DNA of 64,000 nucleotides from Macrostomum hystrix (Eukaryota; Platyhelminthes; Macrostomidae): the NCBI GenBank assembly GCA_950097015.1, contig CATNEN010000024.1:6772001-6836000 (forward strand), written 5' to 3'. The first letter of the stretch is position 1, and the number at the start of each line of letters is the position of its first letter. Below are positions 37,961 to 49,195 of the stretch, in pieces. The notes under the pieces are model-generated. The model saw nothing but the letters and a program-made list of their open reading frames with translations. It was not told the DNA's origin and did no database searches. A program made the position numbers and the translations under genes.

Positions 37961-38945
37961 GCCCGAAAAGTTCTCGCTTTGAGAAGTTTGTTGCTTCGCC
38001 AATTCGTCAGTTCGTTAACATTTAATCTTGTATAACTCCTAGTTTCTATGGAAATCGTACTTAGCTTTGTCCATTTCCGAATTCATCAAAACATTTATTT
38101 AAATAATACTTTATTCGTTCACTTGTCGCTTTTTCAAAGAAATAAGTTGTAACTTTGTTTGTACGAGGAAAACACAGCTTTGACGCGGAGTTTGCTATTT
38201 ATAGTTCGACCTTGACGAGCACGACGTAGACGTGTGATAGCAGCACCAGTTCTATTTTTAGAAATAGTGGTGATGACTTTATTCACTTGGGATCTACGCG
38301 ACTTTAAAGTATGCAAAGACAATAATTTTGTTGGGAGATAAGGATTTGAATGTTAAAATATAGAAAAGAAATTTTCAAAAATACAATTTTAGGATATTGC
38401 AATAAAAAAAAAGTCATTTTACGAACCAAATTTCTATGAACAGCCATAGTAAATTTGCTAATTTTAGCCGGGATATTTTGCAATTAGAAAAAAGGGAAAA
38501 AACATGATGAGCTGGAAGGTTTTTTACTCAGGGAAAAACGTCTGCCTGGATTTATGAAGAAAGTACATTCGATGCTAAAATACCCCTCTTAAAAAGTCAA
38601 GTACTTTATTGAATTGATTCAATTCCAATAAGCTAATTTGTTGAATTAGCAAGACGATCGTTTGTCTTTAAAAGAGAATAAGTGAAATTCACCTTCCTGT
38701 TTTTATTGTCTCACAGACCTACTGCTAGTAATATGGTATGTAAATGGCGAGATTAAAGTCTCGATTTTTGCTTCTGGTCAACAGGAATTATTCCGAATAA
38801 AATCTAAGATTTAGTACTATTCTTCCCAAACCAGTGGCTTCATTTTTCATAGTATTTCAGCTACCTGCAACTTAAAATTATCTGAAATTATCAGATTTGC
38901 CTTTTAATGATTTTCTGAAACATGTTAAACGTAAAGATACTCGTA
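37961..38945. other. Unique AT-rich spacer
   Basis: No supported gene. A minus-strand open stretch at 38134-38322 encodes an Arg/Lys-rich peptide without an ATG start or recognisable motif. Confidence 0.45.
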
Positions 38946-38949
38946 GGTT

Positions 38950-39240
38950 AAGATTGGTAGATAAACACCAATTAAGACAGCTACATAAGTACCCAATAAG
39001 ATATGTAGTTAAACACAAATTAGGATAGGTATAGATAGATACCTTATTAATACAGAGAGAAAAAACACACATTAAGATAGATAGACACCAATTAAAATAG
39101 GTAGATAAACACCAATTAAGATAGGTAGATTAGCACCTATCAAGATAGGCAGATAAACACCCATTAAGATAGGTAGATAAACACCAATTAAGATAGGTAG
39201 ATAAACACCCATTGAGAAAGATAGATAAACACCCATATTG
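38950..39240. repeat. 24-bp AT-rich minisatellite
   Basis: About 11 imperfect copies of a 24-bp unit containing ATTAAGATAGGTAGATAAAC and ACCC. The left copies are the most diverged. Confidence 0.9.
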
Positions 39241-39880
39241 GGAAATAAAAATCTGTTAAGATCACTATTTATTCAGCTTCATCTTCAATTGATCAACTTC
39301 ACCGCAGCGCTCAACACCTGAGTCCCGGTAAGCAGTTTCTAAACAAATCCATCGTCGAATTGCTTCCGCAATTCGCTGGCGCCCTGTTGTCGCGGATAAG
39401 GCGAAGCGGGGGGATAACACAGTTTGGGTACGAAAGCAAATAACAGAGAGAGATAGAGAGAGACAGACAGTCACGGCTCACGTTTTTAGTCGGCCCCTTC
39501 GTTAAGTTGAGTAGGGAGGCAGCGCTTCCTTAGCTCCTGTAATTTGCTTCCCATTCCCATTTCTCTGCACCTGGCTGTTTTCGGCCTTCTAAAATCCCTA
39601 AATCCACCCAGCTTTTCCCCGTTTCCTAAACACTGATTGAGATCTCTGTGCGCAGCTCAGATACAGGCAAGAGAGGACAGAAGAAGAAAGAAGGCAAGGA
39701 GGCCGGGAGTTGAGAAAAGAAATCTCCCCAGGGATAACTCGGCGGCACGGAGACCGGTGGGGCGGATAGGAAGGCCGGGAAGAGAGGTGGCAGCTAGGTG
39801 GAAGCAAATCGAATAGAAACTCGGCGGAGGAGGCGAGCGTGAGGGTAGAAAATTCGGCCAGCCCCGAGTTCCCGAAGAAA

Positions 39881-39901
39881 ATGGCGAGAGGGAAGCAATA
39901 A
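39881..39901 (+). other. Short upstream ORF before PDE1
   Basis: ATGGCGAGAGGGAAGCAATAA, six codons and a stop, 63 bp upstream of the PDE1 start. If the mRNA leader includes it, it could lower translation. Whether it is in the leader is not shown by the sequence. Confidence 0.3.
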
Positions 39902-39964
39902 GGAGGAGAGCTGAGGCAAGAGCCAGAGGCGGATCCTTTAGCTGACAGACAGGGAGACCAGAAG

Positions 39965-42900
39965 ATGCACAACGGCCACTCAGCCAGACTGATTTCGGTG
40001 AAGAGCGCCGCCGCGGCATCGGCACCTTTCATGATGCCGACAACGGGCTCGGGATCCGAGTTCCATGGCAACCTGCAGCTGCTGGAGGCCTGTTCAGTCA
40101 AGCTGAGACACCTGCTGCAACTGGTACAGGAGGGAGAGGCTGCCAAGACAGACATTGTGCCGTCACTGCTCAACTCGGCCAGACTGCTAGAGAAGGTTTG
40201 ACATCGGCAAAATAATTTGGGATCTAAATAGAAGTTTTTTTGACAAAGAGCTTCTTTGGGACATTAATCGATATTCAAGGATCTTGAGAAACCTTTCTTG
40301 AATCTGGGTGAATCTTTTTGGGATCTGAGAGATTCATTCTGGGATCTAGGAGAATGGTTCTGGGATCTGGGAGAATGTTTCTGGGATCTGGGTGAATGGT
40401 TCTGGGATCTGGGTGAATGGTTCTGGGATCTGGGAGAATGGTTCTGGGATCTGAGAGAATGGTTCTGGGATCTGGGAGAACCTTTTTTGGATCTGGGAGA
40501 ATGGTTCTGGGATCTGGGAGAACCTATTTTGGATCTGGGAGAATGGTTCTGGGATCTGAGAGAATGGTTCTGGGATCTGAGAGAATCTTTTCGGGATCTG
40601 GGAGAATGGTTCTGGGATCTGGGAGAATCTTTTTTGGGATCTGAGTGATTCATTCTGGGGATCTGGGAGAATCTTTCTGGGGATCTGGGAGAATCTTTTT
40701 TGGGATCTGAGTGATTCATTCTGGGGATATGGGTGAATCTTTATGGAATGCGTGAGAATCTTTCAGGGGTATTGTAGAATTTTTCGTGGATCTGTGAAAA
40801 TATGGTGAGAGCCTGAGGATCTGAATTGATTCGAGATTGACATAGTATATTTTAAACTCCTTCAACTTTACCTTAAAGGTGTTCCTGGACCGCACCAAGG
40901 GCATGCGCCCTGACGAACAGGAGGAGGACCTGTTTAGCGTGATCTCCGCGGCCGGTGCGGGCGGCGCCGCGGGCGCTAAGGAGGTGGCCCCGGTTCCGGA
41001 GCGAGTCCAAGAGTGGCTGACCGCCACCTTCACACGGAGAGGCAGCATCACCGCTACTGGAGGTCGGCGAAGATTGCGGAGCTTGGCAACTGTGGTGCAG
41101 ACCAGCGTCTACTTTGAGAAGCTGTTCCGCAACCGCGGCCTGGGGCGCGGCATGGCTGGCGTGGCCGCCGCCATGCAGCAACAGCAGCAGTCAGGTGCTA
41201 AGGTAGTGAGCAATCATCTGTTGCATGTGAAACTTCAGGGATCGAAACTGTGAGTCCCTTCTGAATCATCCCGCAGGAGGAAGAGCTGCCGCCGGCCCTG
41301 CAGAAAATTCCCTCAGCGGCATTGGCCTACCTTGAGCAGACTGCTCACCAGTGGGATTTCGATCCCTTCAACCTCGCGGAGATGACCAACGACAGGCCAA
41401 TCCGCAACATGGGCCTGTACCTGTTCCACCAGTTCGACCTGGTGGACAAATTCGGCATCCAACTGCCAGTTCTGGAAGCCTTTCTGGACCTAGTCGAGGA
41501 GGGCTACAAGCGGCACGGCAACCCGTACCACAACTGCACCCACTCGGCCGACGTGGCCCAGACCTGCTGCTTCATCCTGTCCCGGCACGGCCTGGCCAGC
41601 TGGCTGAGCGACATCGAAGTGCTGGCGCTGCTGTTCGCGGCGCTAATTCACGACTTTGAGCACACCGGTACTACTAATAATTATCACGTGCAGAGCCGCT
41701 CGCAGCTGGCCGTTGTCTATAACGACAAGGCGGTTCTGGAGAGCCACCATGTCAGCGCAGTGTTTCGCCGAATGCACGAGACAGGAGCAAAGTGCAATCT
41801 GGTGAAATGCCTCAGCCCGACCGAGTATCGACAGTTTCGCTCACTGGTCATCGACATGGTGCTGGCTACGGACATGTCCACTCACTTTGCTCAGGTAGGA
41901 ATGGGTCCTGGGTCCGATAGTCTTGAGTTCAGTCGGACCAAAATGACGGAATCCCAGACCAAGAGGGAAGCAATTTGTGGTTCACTGGGATTTAAAAAAA
42001 AACATATTGGGATTTGAGATTTAGGATTTGTCGATGGATAAGCATCTGGGGATTTAAGATTTAGGATTTGTTGATGGATACGCATCTGGGGATTTGAGAT
42101 TTAGGATTTGTTGATGGATAAGCATATGGGGATTCGGGATTTGTTGATGGATAAGCATATGGGAATTCGGGATTTGTTGATGGATAAGCATTTGGGGATT
42201 CGGGATTTGTTGATGGATAAGCATATGGGGATTTGGGATTTGTTGATGGATAGGTATTTAGAGATTCGGGATTTGTCGATGGATAAGCATCTGAGGATTT
42301 AGGATTTGTTGATGGATAGGTATTTGGGGATTCTGGATTTGTTGATGGATAAACATCTGAGGATTTGGGATTTGTTGATGGATAGGTATTTGGGGATTCT
42401 GGATTTGTTGATGGATAAACATCTGAGGATGGGGGCGAGGGGGGCCAGCGGCTAACGTCGCTGCCTCGCACTCCAAAGGACGCTAGTTCGATTCACCCTT
42501 CAGGTCACGATTAATTTCGGTACTTGTTGGGGGGGTTTGGACAGTAGCGACCGGCGGAGGTGCACCTTATTTCGTGCAATCAAAGCTTGAAAAATAGCTT
42601 CGCTCCTACCTTTCTGAGTGCCTGTTCTGCGTTGTATGAGTTTGTGCGTTGGCGCTTGGGCGTTAGACCTTGCGGGGGGTGGCTGGGGGGCGGGTGTACA
42701 CCGCCGCGCGCTCATCTGGATTTCCGTCAGCGCGATTGGATAAAGTGTACACTCATCACCCGCCCCCCCCCCTGAGGACTGATTTCTATCAGCCTTCCGC
42801 CCCGGCTTGGTCTGCTCTGTGCGTGTGCGGGCCTGGGGTGAGAGGCACTCCGGCTGCCGCCCCCTTCCCCGCTTGGCTTGCTGCTGTGTGTGTGAGGTGC

Positions 42901-45900
42901 CTGCTCAGGGGAGGCGGCGCGATGGGCGGCTCTCGCCTAGTTCGCCGGCCTGGGGGCATGCCGTTCCTGTGTTTGTGCGTCAAGTGCCCCAGGCCCCCCT
43001 GCAAAGTAAGTAAGTAAGTAACATCTGAGGATTTAGGATTTGTTGATGGATAGGTATTTGGGGATTCTGGATTTGTTGATGGATAAACATCTGAGGATTT
43101 AGGATTTGTTGATGGATAGGTATTTGGGGATTCTGGATTTGTTGATGGATAAACATCTGAGGATTCGGAATTTGTTGATGGATAAGCATATGGGGATTTG
43201 GGATTTGTTGATGGATAGGTATTTGGGGATTCTGGATTTGTTGATGGATAAACATCTGAGGATTTAGGATTTGTTGATGGATAAGCATTTGGGGAATCGG
43301 GATTTGTTGATGGATAAGCATATGGGGATTTGGGATTTGTTGATGGATAGGTATTTGGGGATTCTGGATTTGTTGATGGATAAGCATCTGAGGATTCGGA
43401 ATTTGTTGATGGATAAGCATTTGGGGAATCGGGATTTGTTGATGGATAAGCATATGGGGATTTGGGATTTGTTGATGGATAGGTATTTGGGGATTCTGGA
43501 TTTGTTGATGGATAAGCATTTGGGGAATCGGGATTTGTTGATGGATAAGCATTTGGGGATTTGGGATTTGTTGATGGATAAGCATATGGGGATTTGGGAT
43601 TTGTTGATGGATAAGCATATGGGGATTTGGGATTTGTTGATGGATAAGCATATGGGGATTTGGGATTTGTTGATGGATAGGTATTTGGGGATTCTGGATT
43701 TGTTGATGGATAAGCATCTGGGGGTTCGGGATTCGGGATTTGTTGTGTCCCAAAGTTATGTCGATGCCGAAACACTGAATTCCCTAGTGTATCCGTTCGC
43801 CCAACTGTGAAATAGGTACCAGTACCAGCCGCGGTAGAAATTTGGGTGGGCAGTCCATGGACTGAACAGGTGTACATAGCCTTTAGAAGCACTACGGAAT
43901 GTAGTGGCAACGCAGCATTTTAGTTAAAGGAAGTCAAAGAGTCCATTTGGCTCCTCTCGCCCAGGTGACGGCAATGAAGGACGCCATCCCCTGTCCGGAG
44001 AATCTGCCCCGGGTAGACATTCTGGCCTACATTCTGCACGCGGCAGACATCAGTCACCCCGCTAAAATCTGGCCGCTGCACGAGCGCTGGACAGGCAAGC
44101 TGACCGCAGAGTTCTTCGCCCAGGGCGACCGCGAGAAGGAACTCGGCCTGCCCTGCAGCCCGCTGTGCGACCGCGACAAGACCGTGGTGGCCTCGTCTCA
44201 AGTTGGTGAGTCGGGGACGAGCCGAGACACCGTGTTAGAGAGATTTGGGATTTCCTGATTTACTATCATCAGAGGATTAAGGATCTGTTGATCCCTATCG
44301 ATCTCATGGGTGAGTGAGACATGGAAGAGGCAGAGGGAATACTAGTTACTAGTTACTACACTAGTTACAAGGCTGTCTCTTGTTCCCGCTCCAGTGACTA
44401 GATAGCTATCGCGCTGTATGGTATAGCTCAGTCTCTATCCTTTAGTTAGTAATTAGTTAGTAGGACTAGGAGAACTGTGGCCTTTTTTCCACGGTTTTTC
44501 CATGCCAGTCTGGCACGCCCACGGTATTTCCGCCTGCCTAAATCCTTCCAGCCAATGAGAGCGCTTAAAAGGCCTCAGCCAATAGCAGAGCAGGGCGGGG
44601 TCCAAACCGTCTATAAATACGAGACAATCCAAGAGCCCAAAAAACTCAGACCTGCCAGCGCCACCGACGCGCAATCGCTGAGTTTAGACAAACTCTCAAG
44701 ACAGAACTTTCACTCGGACTCTCTTGGATAAGAGTCTCCTCGACCGAGGTGGCAGCATTTCGTATTTCGTATCTTCAGATAAGCGTGAGGCGTGATCCCC
44801 TGTTGCTACAAATTCAAACTTCACACTTACCATCCGCCCTTTAATTCGGTTTATGCTAATCATTTGCATTATTAAATAATGGGAGACATCACAATAAACA
44901 TGTAGGGATTGGGAATTTTTTAGTGGATAAGGATCGCGGGATTTGGAATTTGTTGATGAATTAACAGATAAGGAATGCGCAATTTTTTTACTCATAATCC
45001 TAGCATTATGTCTCAACCCGGCAGATAAGCTGAGGCATAAAAGTACATAGAAGAATGGTGGAAAATCACTGGCAGTACCTGGGCATGTCTGAGTAACTCT
45101 AATTTGTTTTTAATTAATGTCGGTGTTAAGAAGGAGAGTGAGAAACAGGCGAGAGATAAGATCGAAGGGAGAGCAGCTTATGGAACTCGTCTTCATCTCG
45201 CCCCACCTTCCAGTCCGTCGCAATAATCTCATTTCTACTCGTGTCTCGTGTTTCAACGGCCTCGCGGCTAGGATGGGATTTTGGAGGCCTGTGGGAGGGT
45301 TCGACTTAATTAAACGCAGCCCGTCGCTTGTGCGGAACAGATAGGGGAGGAAGGGAATTAGATGGCGGGATTAGAATAGCCGTAAATAATGGCAATGACC
45401 TGCCAGTATCTGCTTTGGCACGCAATGCACTAATGCGCTGCCGCTTTGTAGACTAGCTCATAACAGCAAGCTTGCTCAATGATTATTGGAAACTGACCAG
45501 TACTTTCTGCTGCAGATTACCTCCCACCCATTCCATGCCTCACTCACCCACCCATTCCATGCCTCACTCACCCATCCATTCCATGCCTCACTCACCCACC
45601 CATTCCATGCCTCACTCACCCACCCGTTCCATGCCTCACTCACCCACCCATTCCATGCCTGGGTGGCTTTCACAAGACCGAAATTTCACAACGCCGAAAA
45701 TGCTTGCACTGTCCTTCACAACGCCGAATATTAAAAATGCTGACCGTTTTGATGCGTTGTGAAGTTTCGGACTTATGAAGATTCGGTCTTGTGAAGCCTC
45801 ACCCACCCACCCATTCCATGCCTCACTCACCCACCCATTCCATACCTCACTCACACATCCATTCCATGCCTCACTCACCCACCAATTCCATGCCTCACTC

Positions 45901-46499
45901 ACCCACCCATTCCATGCCTGGGTGGCTTTCACAAGACCGAAATTTCACAACGCCGAAAATGCTTGCACTGTCCTTCACAACGCCGAATATTAAAAATGCT
46001 GACCGTTTTGATGCGTTGTGAAGTTTCGGACTTATGAAGATTCGGTCTTGTGAAGCCTCACCCACCCATGCATTCCATGTCTCACTCACCCATCCACTCC
46101 ATGTCTCACTCACACACCCATTCCATTCCTCACTCACCAATGTATCTGAACTGCCCGTAAACATCTGCAGGCTTCATCGAGTACATCGTGGAGCCCTGCT
46201 TTCACACGCTGCTCCAGCTGCTGCAGAGCGTCAAGATCCTGCTCAGCCCGCGGAAGCCGGCCTCAGCTGACTCGCCAGCCGGGCTGAATGGCGACGACCC
46301 GGCCTCGAGTCGGCCGACCAACCCGACGCCGGATACGATGAGCCGGCTGCGCGAACTGCACGACTGGGACGTGCTGAGCATACTGTGCTCAAACAGGGAC
46401 CGGTGGCGCGACCTGGCCGAAGTGGAGAAACGCCGAATAGCCGCCATCGACGAAGTCGACGAAGAGGAAGATAAAGAGGCCGAGGAAGCTGAAGGCTGA
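39965..46499 (+). CDS. PDE1: PDE1-family cyclic nucleotide phosphodiesterase
   Basis: Five exons with phase-matched GT-AG junctions (39965-40195, 40879-41202, 41277-41894, 43965-44205, 46171-46499) predict 580 residues. The enzyme hydrolyses cAMP and/or cGMP to the 5'-monophosphate and in this family is stimulated by Ca2+/calmodulin through the N-terminal region. The HD-type catalytic core is intact: HNCTHSADV (metal His274), LIHDFEHTGTTNNYH (His310, Asp311), LHAADISHP (Asp419) and the invariant glutamine in SSQVGFIEYIVEP (Q470). The segment VPERVQEWLTATFTRRG and FRSLVIDMVLATDMSTHF are specific matches to PDE1 rather than other PDEs. The C terminus ends in an acidic Glu/Asp tail. The N terminus may be incomplete if an upstream exon exists. 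Introns 1, 3 and 4 each hold tandem repeats, and intron 3 also holds a SINE. Confidence 0.94.
40300..40760. repeat. 22-bp minisatellite in PDE1 intron 1
   Basis: About 20 copies of a 22-bp unit, GATCTGGGAGAATGGTTCTG plus GG, degenerating at the right into TCTTTTTTGGGATCTGAGTG forms. Confidence 0.95.
42005..42430. repeat. 33-bp minisatellite in PDE1 intron 3, left part
   Basis: About 13 copies of a 33-bp unit containing GGATTTGTTGATGGATAAGC and ATATGGGGATT. The array is split from its right part (43020-43745) by the SINE at 42431-43019. Confidence 0.95.
42418..43032 (+). mobile_element. tRNA-derived SINE with target-site duplication
   Basis: A 589-bp insertion (42431-43019) flanked by a 13-bp direct repeat AACATCTGAGGAT (42418-42430 and 43020-43032). 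Removing the insert and one copy restores a normal repeat unit. The 5' end is tRNA-like: A-box region GGCCAGCGGCTAACGTCG and B box GTTCGATTC (42486-42494). The 3' end is an (AAGT)n tail. The body is GC-rich and includes a C-run at 42763-42772. It shares no obvious body with the SINEs at 36.1 and 50.5 kb, so it is a second family. Confidence 0.85.
43020..43745. repeat. 33-bp minisatellite in PDE1 intron 3, right part
   Basis: Continuation of the 42005-42430 array, about 22 units. The CATATGGGGATTTGGGATT version dominates toward the right edge, with GGTATTTGGGGATTCTGG versions alternating earlier. Confidence 0.95.
44552..44619 (+). promoter_or_regulatory. CCAAT x2, GC box and TATA module inside PDE1 intron 4
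   Basis: CCAAT boxes at 44552-44556 and 44579-44583, a GC box GGGCGGGG at 44593-44600 and TATAAATA at 44612-44619 follow in the order and spacing of a strong RNA polymerase II promoter on the plus strand. No ATG follows until well past 44900. It could be an alternative PDE1 promoter with a non-coding first exon, or a relic of another gene such as a histone gene. A stem GACTCT/AGAGTC lies about 100 bp downstream. Confidence 0.55.
45669..45795. mobile_element. MITE-like palindromic element, copy 1
   Basis: 127 bp with terminal inverted repeats TTCACAAGACCGAA/TTCGGTCTTGTGAA. Internal direct copies of the same motif (TTCACAACGCCGAA) occur twice, and a partial inverted one as well. No coding capacity. 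No convincing target duplication can be separated from the surrounding repeat. Confidence 0.6.
45928..46054. mobile_element. MITE-like palindromic element, copy 2
   Basis: Essentially identical to the copy at 45669-45795, in the same orientation and with the same flanks. It therefore arose by tandem duplication of the block, not by a second insertion. Confidence 0.6.
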
Positions 46500-46689
46500 G
46501 CGGGGCGTCCCAGTTAACATGTCAGACAGGTAAAGCTGGTGAAACAGGTGTACTCAGCTCGATTTGAAACTTTCGGAATCGGACAAAAACATATTCTCTG
46601 ATAATTGTTGTCATTTATATTGGTATTTTTTTGTCTTGAATTAAATGTACTTTAAAAAAACTAACTAGCATACTCAGAAGAGTATGATC

Positions 46690-46820
46690 AACACAATCGG
46701 TTGGTGAGTGATGGAGAGTGAGGGATAGAAGGGATAATCGAGGGAGGCATGGAATGGATGGGAGAGTGAGGCATGGAATGCATGGGTGAGTAGGCATGGA
46801 ATGGCGTTATGGAAGGATGG
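46690..46820. repeat. Degenerate inverted copies of the 23-bp repeat
   Basis: GGCATGGAATGGATGGG and GGCATGGAATGCATGGGTGAG are reverse complements of the unit at 45520-46135. They sit just downstream of the PDE1 stop in opposite orientation. Confidence 0.7.
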
Positions 46821-47513
46821 GTCGATAGATAGCGAATTTGGGCCTTAGGAAAGTTAGTTAATTAAATGCTGTTAGAAATAAGAACTTTAATCTAGATGCA
46901 GGCAAGGTGCAAGATTAGTGCGCTAATGAAGGGACGCGAATAGGCAAAGCAGAGAATTTGGCATAGCTTTGATTAAGCTTAGATTCTCTTTTTTGAAAAT
47001 AGTCAGTCGACAACGTGACTATTTAAATACCATTCTGAAGAGAGTTAAACAACTTTTCATCTAAAACTATTACTTTTGTATATTAACTTAACTATATTAG
47101 TTAAACCAGACGCCTGTGCCCACGAACTGTTGATTTCTAGCACCAAAAATTTCTGTTAGCAACCTGTTTTTAAGTGATTCGGAGAGTGATAGAGTGACAA
47201 TACCAACTTCAGGATCCGAGACACCCTTTTCTCGTTTCATGTTATCTTTACCGTCCTAATCCAGATTGCAGACTCTACATGCTGAGCAATGGTCTGTAAA
47301 TTGATGTACTGTTAGGAGTACTACAACATAGGTTTAAGGGTTTGGCTGTGCTTCGCCTTAATCAATATTACGAACATATTTAAATACATCTCTTTTACAG
47401 CTGTCTTTACAAGCAGCAATTCTAATTGATTTTTCACTCTGTCTCGAATTTTAAAGTCTATAATTATGATCTAAGGCATCTAAATGATTGTCTTCTAAAG
47501 AAACTCTAGACAA
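46821..47513. other. Unique AT-rich 3' flank
   Basis: No gene or mobile element seen. It likely includes the PDE1 3' UTR end nearer 46.6 kb. Confidence 0.4.
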
Positions 47514-47521
47514 GACTAGAC

Positions 47522-48200
47522 AAGGGGTCAGCAAACTCCGGCCCCGAGCCAGATTCGGACCCCGAAGCTCCCAAATCCGGCGCGTTGCCTCTAACGACAC
47601 CTGTAGTATCCTGTCTCATCTCTCCTCAGTCTAATCTCTTCCCTGTCTCATCTCTCCCGTGTCTTATCTATCCCGTGCCTCATCTATCCCGCGTCTCATC
47701 TCTCCCGTGTCTTATCCATACCCTGTCTCATCTCTCCCGTGTTTTATCTCTACCCTGTCTTATCTATCCCGTGTCTTATCTCTTCCGTGTCTTATCTCTC
47801 CCGTGTCTTATCTATCCCGTGTCTTATCTATCCCGTGTCTTATCTCTTCCGTGTCTTATCTCTCCCGTGTCTTATCTCTCCACTGTCTCATCTCTCTCCC
47901 GTCTTATCACTTCTGTCTCATCTCTCTCCCGTCTCATCACTTCTGTCTCATCTCTCCTTCGTCTCATCACTTCTGTCTCATCTCTCCACCGTCTCATCAC
48001 TTCTGTCTCATCTCTCCACCGTCTCATCACTCCTGTCTCATCTCTCCACCGTCTCATCAGTTCTGTCTCATCTCTTCCCTTTCTCATTTATCCCCCCGTC
48101 TCACCTCTCTTCTTTCTCATATTCCTACAGTTAATGCGGCCCAAATTCGTCTTTTAGGTTGTCTCCGTGGCCCGCGCGCTAATAAGTTTGCGGACCCCTG
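47522..48200. mobile_element. Non-autonomous hAT-like element with minisatellite core
   Basis: The ends read AAGGGGTCAGCAAACTCCGG on the left and, reverse-complemented, CAGGGGTCCGCAAACTTATT on the right. These are imperfect terminal inverted repeats of the type found on many hAT-superfamily elements. The 8-bp flanks GACTAGAC and CTCTAGAC share six bases. The interior (47600-48120) is a pyrimidine-rich array of TCTCCCGTGTCTTATC and TCATCACTTCTGTCTCATC units. No transposase is encoded. Confidence 0.68.
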
Positions 48201-48529
48201 CTCTAGACGAAATTTTATTAAAAGATTAACAAAGAATGGTGTAAAACAACTGATTGCTAAGTAAATTTTTAAAAACAAAAATTATATCAACGTTTATAAA
48301 TGTAGTTAACGGTTCAGACGAAAAAAACCCTATCAATATATGATAGATACACTGTAGCACAGAAGTAAACTGAAAACACGAAACGAAACGGCAAAGTCGA
48401 AAAAATATAGATGACAAAAAAGTAATCATGAGTGATAAAAACTAGAAAACGCGTAAGATAGAGCAGTTTTAAACTGGAGTAAATATAAAAAGGCAAGGAA
48501 ACATTGAGCACAAAACCACAAGTGGGGTT

Positions 48530-49195
48530 ATCCGCTTTACCCAGGGGCGTGACTAACAAACCCACACAAAGCGTGTGGCGGCTTGCAGCGGAAGCGGAAA
48601 TGTACATCAGTAGGAGGCAATCTATATTGGGGTGGTGGGGCTCTAAAAAAAGTTGGAGGCTTGACTAACAAACCCACACAAAGCGTGTGGCGGCTTGCAG
48701 AGGATGCGGAAATGTACATTAGTAGGAGGCAATCTATATTGGGGTGGTGGGGCTTTAAAAAAAGTTGGAGGCTTGACTAACAAACCCACACAAAGCGTGT
48801 GGCGGCTTGCAGAGGATGCGGAAATGTACATTAGTAGGAGGCAATCTATATTGGGGTGGTGGGGCTCTAAAAAGTTGGAGGCTTGACTAACAAACCCACA
48901 CAAAGCGTGTGGCGGCTTGCAGAGGATGCGGAAATGTACATTAGTAGGAGGCAATCTATATTGGGGTGGTGGGGCTCTAAAAAGTTGGAGGCTTGACTAA
49001 CAAACCCACACAAAGCGTGTGGCGGCTTGCAGAGGATGCGGAAATGTACATTAGTAGGAGGCAATCTATATTGGGGTGGTGGGGCTCTAAAAAGTTGGAG
49101 GCTTGACTAACAAACCCACACAAAGCGTGTGGCGGCTTGCAGAGGATGCGGAAATGTACATTAGTTGGAGGCGTGACTAACAAACCCAGAAAAGG
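48530..49195. repeat. About 109-120-bp tandem repeat
   Basis: Five to six copies of a unit containing TGACTAACAAACCCACACAA, AGCGTGTGGCGGCTTGCAG and CTATATTGGGGTGGTGGGG. CCACAC/GTGTGG forms a short hairpin in each unit. The first (48541) and last (49165) copies are diverged and flanked by CGTGACTAACAAACCC. Confidence 0.93.

Larger units (their letters stand above)
45520..46135. repeat. 23-bp repeat with duplicated 259-bp block
   Basis: Units of the type CATTCCATGCCTCACTCACC plus CAC flank two copies of a 127-bp palindromic element. The whole block (23-bp units plus element) is repeated with a 259-bp shift. It lies in PDE1 intron 4, ending about 35 bp before the last exon. Confidence 0.9.

Noticed and set aside
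38134-38322. Arg/Lys-rich minus-strand peptide
   Set aside because: No ATG, no recognisable domain and no clear splice partners.
39598-40173. 191-codon minus-strand ORF
   Set aside because: Antisense of the PDE1 first exon and its leader; no domain content.
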